Counted from the first letter of the stretch, positions 17,530 to 25,951 are shown. The stretch: 32,924 nucleotides of DNA from Flammeovirgaceae bacterium BBD 1991-12 (GCA_001657315.1 LYSV01000075.1:1-32924), one strand, 5' to 3'. Notes: generated from the letters alone by a model not told the origin. A program made the numbers and translations.

Positions 17530-18402
17530 CTATGAAAATGGTATTTCCTTTACCCGCTCCGGATCATTCTTTTTAGCCGCTTCCCATCCGATGATGGCAG
17601 TCTTACGGGTGGTACCCCACCGGTAACCTCCGAATTCACCGGAAGAACGGATCACACGGTGACATGGGATGAGAAAAGCAACCGGATTATTGCCTATGGC
17701 CGTCCCTACTGCCCGTGAGGCCTCCGGTTTTTGAATGCTTTTGGCAATACTGCCGTAGGTAGATACCTGCCCCATGGGTATTTTCAACAACGCTTCCCAC
17801 ACCTTAAGCTGAAAGTCCGTTCCTTTCAAATGCAGCTTGATCTGGTTGAGCTTGCCCCAGTCGTGCGTAAAAATGTAAAGGGCATTTTGCTGGATGAGAT
17901 CAACCATTTGCCTGAAATGTGCATTGGGAAAATATTGCTCCAGGTCATCCAGCGGTGACTTCTCATTATCTGCAAATCCCATATAACAAATGCCCTTGGA
18001 TGTAGAAGCCACCAGAATATTTCCAAAGGGGCTCTCCGCAAAGCTGTAATTGATGTTGAGGTCTGCTCCGCCGTTCTTAAACTCTCCAGGGGTCATCCCT
18101 TCTATTTTTATAAAGAGATCGTGTAACCTTCCAGTGCCTGACAGCCCCGTCTCGTAGGCGGCATCAAACAGGGTAGTTCGTCCATCTTTTAGGAGATGTT
18201 TGGCATACTCAACGCTAATGTACTGTAAAAACTTCTTGGGGCTTACCCCCGCCCATTCGGTAAATAACCGCTGAAAATGAAAAGGGCTGAGATGCACCTG
18301 CTCCGCTACCTCGTCCAGGTTGGGCTGTTTTCTGAAATGCAGACGGATATAGTTAATGGCTTCTGCTATCCGGCTGTAGTCAATTTGCTCCTGTTCTTTC
18401 AT
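17530..18402 (-). CDS. ada: Ada-like AraC regulator fused to O6-methylguanine-DNA methyltransferase
   Basis: The N-terminal half (about 8-105) is an AraC-type double helix-turn-helix (LDEVAEQVHLSPFHFQRLF). The C-terminal half (about 195-285) is the methyltransferase with the acceptor Cys247 in PCHRV, followed by GGYRWGTTRK. The zinc-binding sensor domain of classical Ada is absent at the N-terminus; a version of it is encoded separately two genes downstream. The protein would transfer O6-methyl groups to itself and probably regulate the operon it heads. The ATG at 18402 gives a complete HTH. Downstream genes follow with gaps of 2, 6 and 11 nt. Confidence 0.9.
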   Translation of the reverse strand: MKEQEQIDYSRIAEAINYIRLHFRKQPNLDEVAEQVHLSPFHFQRLFTEWAGVSPKKFLQYISVEYAKHLLKDGRTTLFDAAYETGLSGTGRLHDLFIKIEGMTPGEFKNGGADLNINYSFAESPFGNILVASTSKGICYMGFADNEKSPLDDLEQYFPNAHFRQMVDLIQQNALYIFTHDWGKLNQIKLHLKGTDFQLKVWEALLKIPMGQVSTYGSIAKSIQKPEASRAVGTAIGNNPVAFLIPCHRVIRSSGEFGGYRWGTTRKTAIIGWEAAKKNDPERVKEIPFS

Positions 18403-18473
18403 GATCGTTACGTTTAATTATACGTCAAAACTATGGCGCTGTTGACCCTGATAAAACCCGGAACTTGCGGTTG

Positions 18474-18581
18474 TTGGTTATTAAGTTATTAAGTGTATTA
18501 AGTTATTGAGTCTCTCGCTTTCGACACGACAGCTACTAACCCCAATAACCAATAACTCATTAACCAATAACCCAATAACTA
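18474..18581. repeat. CAATAAC/GTTATTG 7-8-bp repeats abutting the SDR stop codon
   Basis: Five CAATAAC-type units (18543-18579, one being CATTAAC) run directly into the minus-strand TAG stop at 18579-18581, so the stop codon is part of the last unit. On the other side of a 30-bp core, GTTATT-type units in the opposite orientation fill 18474-18510. The two halves could fold into a long imperfect hairpin. Confidence 0.75.
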
Positions 18582-19415
18582 TCCCTCATAATCAGTAGGC
18601 AGGCCGAGGTATTCAAACTCATCGACCTCCTTTGAAAACCTGTCCAGCTTTTTTCTGAGCCTTTCATAGGCGGATGCTCCAAGAGGAAGATGGAGAGGCG
18701 GATTTTCAAGCAGGGTGAGCTCATACATGGCTTTAACGGCTTTGACCGGGTCTCCGGCCTGGCTTCCGCTGGCTTCCTGAATACCTTGCATGTATTTGCT
18801 GGCGGACTCTGCGTAATCACTGATTTTGGAAGGTGTATAGGTGGCTGACCTTCCGGCCCAATCTGTGCGGAAAGGGCCGGGCTCTACATTGGTTACCTTT
18901 ATTCCCAGGTGTCTTGTTTCCCTTGCCAGTGCTTCTCCAATGCCCTCCAGGGCAAACTTGGAGCCATTGTAAATACCTACACCGGCATATCCCTCAAGCC
19001 CGGCAATAGAGGTTATGTTCAGTATATGGCCTGATCGCTGTTCCCGCATGATAGGTAAGATGGCCTGGGTCATACGAACAGCGCCGAATACATTTACGTC
19101 AAACTGGCGTTGCATTTCTTCTTCTTCCACCTCTTCCACACTACCCATGGAACCATAACCTGCATTATTGACCAGCACATCTACTCTGCCAAACCTTTCA
19201 CGGGCAAATTCGGCGCCGGCTTTCACCAGCTCAGGGTCGGTGACATCCAGTTTTACACCCACGGCCTTTCCCCCGGATAGTGCTTCAAACTCCTTTATTT
19301 GCTCCTGCTTTCTTAGCGTGCCTATTACATTATCACCCTGGGCGGCAGCATACCTCGCCAGTTCACGTCCAAAACCCGTAGAACAACCTGTGATAAACCA
19401 TACTTTTTTGTCCAT
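18579..19415 (-). CDS. SDR family NAD(P)-dependent oxidoreductase
   Basis: This is a classical short-chain dehydrogenase. TGCSTGFGRELAR binds the cofactor, LDVTDPE and VLVNNAGYG are family motifs, and ITSIAG with YNGSK provides the catalytic Ser, Tyr and Lys. PGPFRTDW follows. I start it at the ATG at 19415 (278 residues), which follows a purine-rich AAGAAAAGG sequence; the longer reading frame to 19541 adds 42 residues that look like intergenic translation. The best match in kind is the group of retinol/oxidoreductase-like SDRs common in bacteria; the substrate cannot be predicted. It seems to be transcribed alone, upstream of the repair operon. Confidence 0.9.
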   Translation of the reverse strand: MDKKVWFITGCSTGFGRELARYAAAQGDNVIGTLRKQEQIKEFEALSGGKAVGVKLDVTDPELVKAGAEFARERFGRVDVLVNNAGYGSMGSVEEVEEEEMQRQFDVNVFGAVRMTQAILPIMREQRSGHILNITSIAGLEGYAGVGIYNGSKFALEGIGEALARETRHLGIKVTNVEPGPFRTDWAGRSATYTPSKISDYAESASKYMQGIQEASGSQAGDPVKAVKAMYELTLLENPPLHLPLGASAYERLRKKLDRFSKEVDEFEYLGLPTDYEG

Positions 19416-19523
19416 TGCCTTTTCTTTTTTATTCGCGGGTGTAAATATGGGCATTAGCAGCAGGAAAATAAGAAAGTTTGAGTGATCCGTTGGAGGGTTG
19501 GGCTGTTTTTGGGGCTGGTTCCT

Positions 19524-19554
19524 TTCACGCAGAGAACGCAAAGTCAGCGCAAAG
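19524..19554. repeat. CGCAAAG-type intergenic repeat
   Basis: Three near-copies of CGCAAAG or CGCAGAG (CGCAGAG, CGCAAAG, CGCAAAG) occur within 31 bp upstream of the SDR gene. The word resembles low-complexity intergenic repeats seen in several bacteria, but only one short tract is present here. Confidence 0.4.
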
Positions 19555-19672
19555 GCCGCCGAATGTTCTCACAGTTGGGATCCTGCAAAGAATGGATGTT
19601 GTTTTTTTACCTTAGGTTTCAGGGTAATCACCGATACCATCAGTCATAATAGCAGATATATACTCCTTGATC

Positions 19673-21556
19673 ATGAAAAGAATCTTCCCCTTTGTTCTGT
19701 TGCTCTTAGCTGCAGGTTGTCTCCATGCTCAGCCAACGCTGGCGACCAGGGCTGAACAGGAATACTTCAAAACCCTTTCTGAGCTGACAAATTCTCTTCT
19801 GAAGCAGCAAAACAACGATAAAAAGGACCCGGACTATGGGGGCATCCTCGATCCGGAGAATGATATTTACTACTCCCGTGCCGCTGAAGCAGTTTATCCC
19901 TTTACGGTCATGTATCGCTACACGCAAGACCAGAAATACCGCGATGCGGCCATCAACGTGGGGGAATGGCTCATCCGCCAGCAGCAGCCTACCGGCGAAT
20001 GGATTGAAAATCCATGGGAATGGACCGGCACTACGGCCGATCAGTTGATGATGATGGCCGCGGCTTATCCTACCTTAAAGGAACATTTAAATAAGTCAGC
20101 CCGGGAACGCTGGGAACAATCCATGCGTGCTGCAGGCATGTATCTGGTGGAAAAAATGGAGCCCGATTTTGCAAGCATTAATTATGTGCCTACCTCTGCC
20201 GGTACCATGGCTATGCTCTGGCAAAACGTAGCCAGAGAAGATGTTTTCCTGGAGAAAGCCCGCACACTGGCATGGCAGACGATCGCGAAGATGGATGAAG
20301 ACCAGTTCATTCATGGAGAAGCCGCAAGGGTGCACGGTGTCAAGTATGGGGTGGACCTGGGCTACCAGATGGATATGTCCCTGTGGGGGCTGACCCTTTA
20401 CGCGCGGATCACCGAAGACAAGGAAGCTGAATCCTACGCCCGGAAGTCACTGGCCAAAGTAGTGCACTTTGTCTATCCCAATGGTCTTATTGACAGCTCA
20501 TGGGGAGCCCGCTCCTACAAATGGACCGGCTATGGCACCAAGACCGCTGACGGTAGCCAGATACTCTTTGCCCTGTTTGCTGATGAGGATCCTGCCTACC
20601 AGACGGCGGCGCTGCGTAACCTGGAGTATTTACGTAGTGCTGTCAAAAATGGATTAATAGGTTATGGAAGGGATGTATGGGCCTTTGCCAGCAAGACCGG
20701 GCAGCCCAATCTGTACCCCACCTTCGCCCGGGCGAAGAACCTGGCTCTCGCCCTGGAGTATGGAAAACACCAGTCAGGTGATCCTGTGCCCTTACCGGCA
20801 GACAAGGGTGACTGGGTAAGGTTTTTTCCGACCGTAAAGGTAGGGGTCATTCGTAAAGGTGACTGGATGACCACGATCTCGGCCTATGACTATCATGACT
20901 ATACCAACTGGGGAGGGGGGAAATACACCCATTTCCCACGTGGCGGAGCTATGCTGAACCTGTGGCTGGAGGATTTCGGTATGCTCACCACGGCATCGCA
21001 AACGCAGTACCACAGAGGCGAAGAGATCCACATGCCTCCCATTGAAGATACGGTGATCGCATTGACGCCCCGTATCGAATTTCACTCGGAAAACGGCTAT
21101 TTCACTAATCTGTATGAAACAAAAGCCAAAATATCCATGGATGAAACGAGCTCAGGCGTCACCACAGAGGTGATCGGAGAGCTTTGTGATCAGGAATATA
21201 ACCCCGGAGGCGTGGCATACCGCTACAATTATACCATTGGAGACAGGACAGCAGGAAAAAGGGTCACTCTGCGCTACCATGATCGCACCCCTGACGTTCA
21301 GCTGGTGGAACCTGTGGTGCTGAATGAAGGAGTGGAGGTGGAAAAGGTAGACGAACGTACCGTACGCATTCGTTCTCCAAAGCGAAATGTACTGTTTAGA
21401 ATAAAGGAGGGAGATGTTCAGCTTCAGGTGGGGGAGAATACCAAAGACTACTGGTATCCGTTCCCAGGGCTGAGATGCTACCCTATCGTTTTAAAGGTGG
21501 CACCTCCGGCAGAGGGATTTGAAAGGGTGATCCATTATGAGTTCGAGGCCGAGTAG
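19673..21556 (+). CDS. Secreted (alpha/alpha)-toroid protein, probable polysaccharide-active enzyme, family unassigned
   Basis: I did not assign a family. The 627-residue product has a signal peptide (KRIFPFVLLLLAAGCLHAQ) that could be cut as a lipoprotein (AAGC) or after LHA. Residues about 25-370 show repeated paired helices typical of a six-hairpin toroid: YSRAAEAVYPFTVMYRYTQD, ADQLMMMAAAYP and SLWGLTLYARITEDKEAES. The segment SSWGARSYKWTGYGTKTADG may line the active site. Residues about 400-627 are beta-rich, like the sandwich domains of polysaccharide lyases and glycosidases. The ATG at 19673 is preferred over the TTG at 19667. It is convergent with an SDR gene. Hydrolase or lyase activity is inferred from fold resemblance only. 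Confidence 0.65.
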   Translation: MKRIFPFVLLLLAAGCLHAQPTLATRAEQEYFKTLSELTNSLLKQQNNDKKDPDYGGILDPENDIYYSRAAEAVYPFTVMYRYTQDQKYRDAAINVGEWLIRQQQPTGEWIENPWEWTGTTADQLMMMAAAYPTLKEHLNKSARERWEQSMRAAGMYLVEKMEPDFASINYVPTSAGTMAMLWQNVAREDVFLEKARTLAWQTIAKMDEDQFIHGEAARVHGVKYGVDLGYQMDMSLWGLTLYARITEDKEAESYARKSLAKVVHFVYPNGLIDSSWGARSYKWTGYGTKTADGSQILFALFADEDPAYQTAALRNLEYLRSAVKNGLIGYGRDVWAFASKTGQPNLYPTFARAKNLALALEYGKHQSGDPVPLPADKGDWVRFFPTVKVGVIRKGDWMTTISAYDYHDYTNWGGGKYTHFPRGGAMLNLWLEDFGMLTTASQTQYHRGEEIHMPPIEDTVIALTPRIEFHSENGYFTNLYETKAKISMDETSSGVTTEVIGELCDQEYNPGGVAYRYNYTIGDRTAGKRVTLRYHDRTPDVQLVEPVVLNEGVEVEKVDERTVRIRSPKRNVLFRIKEGDVQLQVGENTKDYWYPFPGLRCYPIVLKVAPPAEGFERVIHYEFEAE

Positions 21557-21557
21557 G

Positions 21558-21663
21558 GACTTGTTGCTGGTCTCTGGTTACTGGTGGCTGGTAACTTGTT
21601 GCTGGTAGCTTGTATTGGTGGTACCCTAATAACCCAATAACCAATAACCTAATAACCAATAAC
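21558..21663. repeat. 7-bp repeats filling the gap between convergent genes
   Basis: Eight 7-bp units of NNCTGGT/NNCTTGT type (21558-21613) begin one base after the plus-strand TAG stop. Five TAATAAC/CAATAAC units (21627-21663) end 3 bp before the minus-strand TGA stop. The gap between the two convergent genes is thus almost entirely repeat. The two halves can pair partly (GGTTACTGG against CCAATAACC). Confidence 0.8.
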
Positions 21664-21666
21664 AAA

Positions 21667-22377
21667 TCACCACGAAGTGATCTTTTTGTTGTAGAAGAAT
21701 TTTCCACTGGGGCCGTTATCAGGCAGCGTGGCCAGCCAAACGATGCCTTCGGCAGCTACCTGAGGGGTGCCGGGGGCTGAGGGGCCGCCCATATCCGTTT
21801 TTACCCAGCCGGGATCGGCTACGTTGACCTTCACCTTTTGACTATCCACAGAGGATGCCAGTAAACGTGTAAGTGCGTTCAGCGCATTCTTTGAGAGCTT
21901 GTAGCTGGCGGTGTGCGGACTGTCCAGTTCATTCAGGGCGCCATATCCGGAGGAGACATTCACCACACGACCATAACCATTCTTCTCCATGATGGGGAGA
22001 AAAGCCTGACAAAGATAGAACGGACCGAAGAGGTTGGTATGGAGTGTGCTTTCAAATACCTCCGTGGTGATGCTCAGGATGCTCTGGCCTTCATCCAGGT
22101 AGATGCCGGCGTTATTGATCAATACATCCAGCCTGCCAAAGCGCCCGAGTACTTCGTCTTTTAATTTTGTGACATGTTGCACATTATCCACCTCAAGCGG
22201 CAGATAATGTACCGACAGTCCTTCCTTTGTGAGCTTTTCAGCGGCCTGTTGTCCCTTTACTTCATTGCGGCTGGTGAGGATGACCTCTACATCCTGCTGT
22301 GCCAGCTGCCGGGCGGTTTCATAGCCTATGCCACGATTGGCACCGGTAATGAGAGCGATCTTCTTTTGGTTATTCAT
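21667..22377 (-). CDS. SDR family oxidoreductase (carbonyl-reductase-like)
   Basis: This is a 236-residue short-chain dehydrogenase with TGANRGIG (cofactor), LEVDN, LINNAG, VSSGYG and the catalytic YKLSK. DPGWVKTDMGG is typical of the carbonyl reductase-like group that often uses NADPH. The ATG at 22377 begins with MNNQKKIALITG, a natural SDR start. It has its own upstream region, shared divergently with the kinase/HAD pair. Its 3' end abuts the repeat tract that separates it from the toroid protein gene. Substrate unknown. Confidence 0.92.
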   Translation of the reverse strand: MNNQKKIALITGANRGIGYETARQLAQQDVEVILTSRNEVKGQQAAEKLTKEGLSVHYLPLEVDNVQHVTKLKDEVLGRFGRLDVLINNAGIYLDEGQSILSITTEVFESTLHTNLFGPFYLCQAFLPIMEKNGYGRVVNVSSGYGALNELDSPHTASYKLSKNALNALTRLLASSVDSQKVKVNVADPGWVKTDMGGPSAPGTPQVAAEGIVWLATLPDNGPSGKFFYNKKITSW

Positions 22378-22694
22378 GGTGGTGGTCGGTTATGGTGGTC
22401 ATGGAATATCAAATGTCGGCAAGGCCGGTGTTTCTACCATCATCAGGCTACGAAAATTTACAGGGGCAATACTACTGCCGGCTGATATACCTAAATTCGG
22501 GTTTTGGTTTAATCCTGATTAAAAAATCCTGTATATACTGCCCGAAAATTTAATTCGTCCTTTTACCTTGCGCTTTGTTAATCATACAACTACGTAAAGT
22601 ATACCGGTGAGCGTAGACGGCAAAACAGACCGATCAGCAAACCGGTGTTGGGAAATGACCGGTAATTTAATTCAACAGAGAGCCTAAGGGAACC
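22378..22694. other. Divergent intergenic region with three ACCGGT sites
   Basis: No coding sequence is seen. ACCGGT occurs three times close together (22603-22608, 22641-22646, 22658-22663), at spacings of 38 and 17 bp, just upstream of the kinase gene. These could be half-sites or chance; they are noted as weak operator candidates. Promoters for both divergent units must lie here, but I could not place them. Confidence 0.35.
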
Positions 22695-23741
22695 ATGCAG
22701 AAGATCATTGATTTTACCCTGGTGGTAAGTGAGGCGTGGCAGGAATATGACAGTTCACGCAAGATCAGGTCCATAGAGGACATCAGCGCCAGGGTTTCAA
22801 CCAACCATGTCTATCGTGTTTGGTTTGAAGATGGAGGCATCATTATCGCCAAGCTGTCCTATTTCGGCCGCTATGACCATTTTCTGGAAGATCATACCAT
22901 TATCAATGCGCTGGCCAATAACCTGCCGGATCCCTTTGAGAATTTTCTGGCGAAATCCCTCACCAAGTACGGGCAGTTATATACCTACCGGTACAACGAC
23001 AGCGCGCTGAACGCCTGGGTGGTTTTTTACAACCCCATTCAGATCGATCAACGGCCGGACCGGCGGCAGACCGAAGAGCACATTGTTATTCTTGGTCAGG
23101 AGCTGGCGCGGTTCCACAAAGCCTGTAAAACGATAAAGAACACACTTCCCCCCAGCTTTAAGCAGACCCATCATGATATTGATCATTTGCTGGAGATACT
23201 GAAAACGGAGACCGGGCAGTTTGAACACCGCGGTCATATTGACGATATCCGGCGGCAGTGCGAGCTGTTTTATGAGAACTGTGAAAAAATAGGGATCGAT
23301 GATCTTGAGTCCATCCCGGTGTTTGTCGACTGGAACATCGGGAACTTTTCGATGACCAAAGACTATCGCTTCTTCAGCCGTTGGGATTATGACTGGTTCA
23401 GAATGAGTAGCAGGGTCCTGGACTTTTATTTTTTCAGCAGGGTATGTTCATCTGCGGGTGACAAAACGGTTTTCAGCTATCTTATCGACCCGCTTATGGA
23501 GGACCGCTTCCTTGTTTTTCTGAAAAGCTACCACGAGGTATATCCGTTAACGGAGCGGGAAGTCCGGCTGATCAGGGAAGCGTACCGTTTCTTTATTCTT
23601 AATTACGTGATTAAGGACGGGCGGTACTTCTTTCATGAGCTCTACGCTACGAAGCTACAGCAGGAGGCGCATTCGATATACCTGCCGCAGCTTGACAGGG
23701 TGTATGATGAAGAAAAACTATTAAAGGCACTGAATCTCTAG
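22695..23741 (+). CDS. Protein kinase-like/aminoglycoside phosphotransferase-family kinase
   Basis: This 348-residue protein has the APH/choline-kinase-like fold. The ATP-binding lysine is probably in GGIIIAKLSYFGR. The catalytic loop is VFVDWNIGNF (Asp212, Asn217), a variant of HxDxxxxN with valine where His is usual. The metal-binding segment is RWDYDWFRM (Asp231 or Asp233). It would phosphorylate a small molecule, but the substrate is unknown. It ends 4 nt before the HAD gene, so the two are almost certainly cotranscribed and may act on one metabolite in opposite directions or in sequence. Confidence 0.75.
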   Translation: MQKIIDFTLVVSEAWQEYDSSRKIRSIEDISARVSTNHVYRVWFEDGGIIIAKLSYFGRYDHFLEDHTIINALANNLPDPFENFLAKSLTKYGQLYTYRYNDSALNAWVVFYNPIQIDQRPDRRQTEEHIVILGQELARFHKACKTIKNTLPPSFKQTHHDIDHLLEILKTETGQFEHRGHIDDIRRQCELFYENCEKIGIDDLESIPVFVDWNIGNFSMTKDYRFFSRWDYDWFRMSSRVLDFYFFSRVCSSAGDKTVFSYLIDPLMEDRFLVFLKSYHEVYPLTEREVRLIREAYRFFILNYVIKDGRYFFHELYATKLQQEAHSIYLPQLDRVYDEEKLLKALNL

Positions 23742-23745
23742 GAAT

Positions 23746-24600
23746 ATGCAGCTAACACCCTTCAAATCGATCATTGACAACTACCAGACCATTTTTTTCG
23801 ATGCCTTCGGGGTGCTGAAAAATCATCACGGCCTGCTGCCGGGTATTCATAAAACGTTTGAGTACCTCCATGAGAGAGGTATCGACTACTACGTGCTCAC
23901 CAATGACGCCTCACGTAGTCCGCAACTGCTGGCTGAATACTATCAGGAAAGGGGGCTAAGCAATATTGAGGAACACCGCGTCATTTCCTCCGGCATGCTG
24001 GCCAGGGAATACCTGAAGCTAAAAGTAGATACGGGTACCATAGCCTACATAGGCACGGAACAGTCCGCCCACTACCTGGAGGCACTGGGCCTGCATGCAG
24101 TATGTATTGCTGATGTGGATCTCAACAATTCACATGATATCAATGCGCTGGTCTTCCTGGATGATGAGGGCTTTAACTGGAACAACGACCTGAACAAGTG
24201 TGTCAACCTGCTTCGCCAGCAGAATATACCCGCTATTGTCTGCAATACGGACCGTTCCTATCCGGAGTCCTACAGTGAGGTATCGATCGCCATTGGAGCG
24301 CTTGCCAACATGGTAGAGCAGGTGGTAGGCAAGAAGTTCATCAAATTTGGGAAACCCGATGCACAGATGTTCATTTTCGCTTATGAACATGCTGTGGAGC
24401 GTGGCAGCACGGACGACAAGAAGAAGATACTGATGGTGGGGGATACGCTGATCATGGATATACTAGGAGGCAATAAGTTTGGCCTGGACACCGCTTTGGT
24501 ACTGACCGGAAATACCCTGGCCAAAAATGCGGAGATGAGGATCAGCACGTTGGGTATTCTGCCCACCTTTATCTGCGAGTCGGCGGTGATAGAGGGGTAG
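23746..24600 (+). CDS. HAD superfamily IIA (NagD-like) hydrolase with altered motif I
   Basis: This 284-residue protein has the NagD/TIGR01459-type HAD layout. Motif I is FFDAFGVL (Asp19 nucleophile), motif II LTNDASRS (Thr52), motif III FGKPDAQMF (Lys203) and motif IV VGDTLIMDILG (Asp233, Asp238). The cap domain lies between motifs II and III (about 60-190). The second aspartate of the usual DxDG is Phe21, as in DxWG/DAFG-type HADs, so the general acid is missing and phosphatase activity is less certain. It follows the kinase gene by 4 nt. A TTTCCTG repeat tract starts at the base after its stop. Confidence 0.83.
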   Translation: MQLTPFKSIIDNYQTIFFDAFGVLKNHHGLLPGIHKTFEYLHERGIDYYVLTNDASRSPQLLAEYYQERGLSNIEEHRVISSGMLAREYLKLKVDTGTIAYIGTEQSAHYLEALGLHAVCIADVDLNNSHDINALVFLDDEGFNWNNDLNKCVNLLRQQNIPAIVCNTDRSYPESYSEVSIAIGALANMVEQVVGKKFIKFGKPDAQMFIFAYEHAVERGSTDDKKKILMVGDTLIMDILGGNKFGLDTALVLTGNTLAKNAEMRISTLGILPTFICESAVIEG

Positions 24601-24642
24601 TTTCCTGTTTCCTGTTTTTTGTTTCCTGTTTCTTGTTTTCTT
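24601..24642. repeat. TTTCCTG 7-bp tandem repeats immediately after stop codon
   Basis: Six exact 7-bp units follow the HAD gene stop without a gap: TTTCCTG, TTTCCTG, TTTTTTG, TTTCCTG, TTTCTTG, TTTTCTT. The sequence differs from the other tracts but shares the period of 7 and the position against a stop codon. Confidence 0.8.
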
Positions 24643-24650
24643 CGTTGGGA

Positions 24651-24751
24651 GTCGTGGCACCACTTTGGTTTTTCATCTGTCGGATCATGAGTATGTTACA
24701 GCAACCAGGTAGGTTTTACCTTCATTGTCTGAGTATCAGTGGTGCCACGAC
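24651..24751. repeat. 101-bp segment bounded by a 14-bp inverted repeat
   Basis: GTCGTGGCACCACT at 24651-24664 and its exact complement AGTGGTGCCACGAC at 24738-24751 bound about 73 bp. No target duplication and no further terminal symmetry are visible. The rest of this 411-bp gap up to 25011 shows no gene. It could be a small mobile remnant or an RNA hairpin with a large loop. Confidence 0.5.
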
Positions 24752-25011
24752 TGGTGTCGACAAAGGTGGTTTTGGTTACATGAATAAGACTTGTTTTGCC
24801 TCTGCTACTATCCTGACGTCATCCCACTGGCCGCCCACCGCGCTCTGTGAGGAATGACGTTCCTGTTGGTGTGTTGCCGGTTTTTCGCTACTCTTCTTTA
24901 ATCTTACTACCTGAATAGCATCGATCTGTTTACCCTGATGCCTAACCCATTACCATTGAACTAGTTGTAAATCTTTTGTAATTTTAGATTAAACCAAAAC
25001 ACTAAATCACC

Positions 25012-25935
25012 ATGCCTAAAATGCACATTAAAAAATCAACACTCATAGGAGCTCCTGTTGAAAAAATATACAACACGCTCAGTGACTTTAACCAGTGGCA
25101 GGTCTGGTCGCCGTGGCTTATAATGGAGCCCGAGGCCAGCGTTAAGGTGGCGGAAGATGCCAAATCGTATGAGTGGGAGGGAGATCGGATCGGTACGGGC
25201 AATATGAAAATACTCTCGGAATCCGCCAACCGGTCGATCGATTATGACCTCACCTTTCTGAAGCCGTGGAAATCAACGGCCAAAGTACGCTTTGAGCTCA
25301 ACCCACAGGGGGAACATACGGAGGTGGTGTGGCTGATGGACAGCAGCCTGCCTTTTTTTATGTTCTGGATGAAAAAAATGATGGAGGCATTTGTGGGGAT
25401 GGACTATGACCGGGGCCTGGCGATGCTGAAGGACTATATGGAGGATGGTGAGGTGCACTCCAAGCTGGATTTCAAGGGTACCTCTACCTTTCCGGGATGT
25501 ACCTACATAGGCATTAAAACCAGCTGTAACCTGAAGGATATTGGCGATAGTATGAAGGAGGATTTCGAAAAGATAGGGGCCTTTGCCAGGGAGAACAGTG
25601 AGCTGATAGCCGGTGTGCCTTTTTCCATTTACCACAAATGGGATATGGTAAAGGAGCAGGCTACCTATACCTCCGGAATACCCGTAAAGCAGGTCCCTGA
25701 TAACCTGCCTTCAGGAATGGTTACAGGGGAGATCCCGCAGACGGGTGTGTATACCGTAGGCCATAAGGGCCCCTACGCCCATCTTGGCAATGCCTGGAGC
25801 ACCATGTACAATATGCAGCGGGCCAAGGTATTCAAGACCAATAAGAAGATCGATCCCTTTGAGACCTATGTCAATGACCCCGGCGAGGTGCCGGCCAATG
25901 AGCTGATGACAGAGGTACACTTTGCCGTGAAGTAA
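25012..25935 (+). CDS. SRPBCC domain fused to GyrI-like (AraC effector-binding) domain
   Basis: The 307-residue protein joins two small-molecule-binding folds. Residues 1-145 are an SRPBCC/polyketide-cyclase-like domain (ST-LIGAPVEKIYNTLSDFNQWQVWSPW). Residues about 155-305 are a GyrI-like or AraC effector-binding domain (TYIGIKTSCNLKDIGD, TGVYTVGHKGPYAHLG). There is no DNA-binding domain. Such fusions are common in Bacteroidota and are thought to sense or sequester hydrophobic ligands. It lies 16 nt upstream of a secreted CBM48-like gene, so the two may share a transcript. The ATG at 25012 follows an AT-rich promoter-like segment. Confidence 0.88.
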   Translation: MPKMHIKKSTLIGAPVEKIYNTLSDFNQWQVWSPWLIMEPEASVKVAEDAKSYEWEGDRIGTGNMKILSESANRSIDYDLTFLKPWKSTAKVRFELNPQGEHTEVVWLMDSSLPFFMFWMKKMMEAFVGMDYDRGLAMLKDYMEDGEVHSKLDFKGTSTFPGCTYIGIKTSCNLKDIGDSMKEDFEKIGAFARENSELIAGVPFSIYHKWDMVKEQATYTSGIPVKQVPDNLPSGMVTGEIPQTGVYTVGHKGPYAHLGNAWSTMYNMQRAKVFKTNKKIDPFETYVNDPGEVPANELMTEVHFAVK

Positions 25936-25951
25936 CTGAAAACCCGGTGAC

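Noticed and set aside
19416-19541. N-terminal extension of the SDR gene
   Set aside because: The 42 added residues have no homology-like features, and the ATG at 19415 has a purine-rich leader and begins the Rossmann fold at the normal distance.
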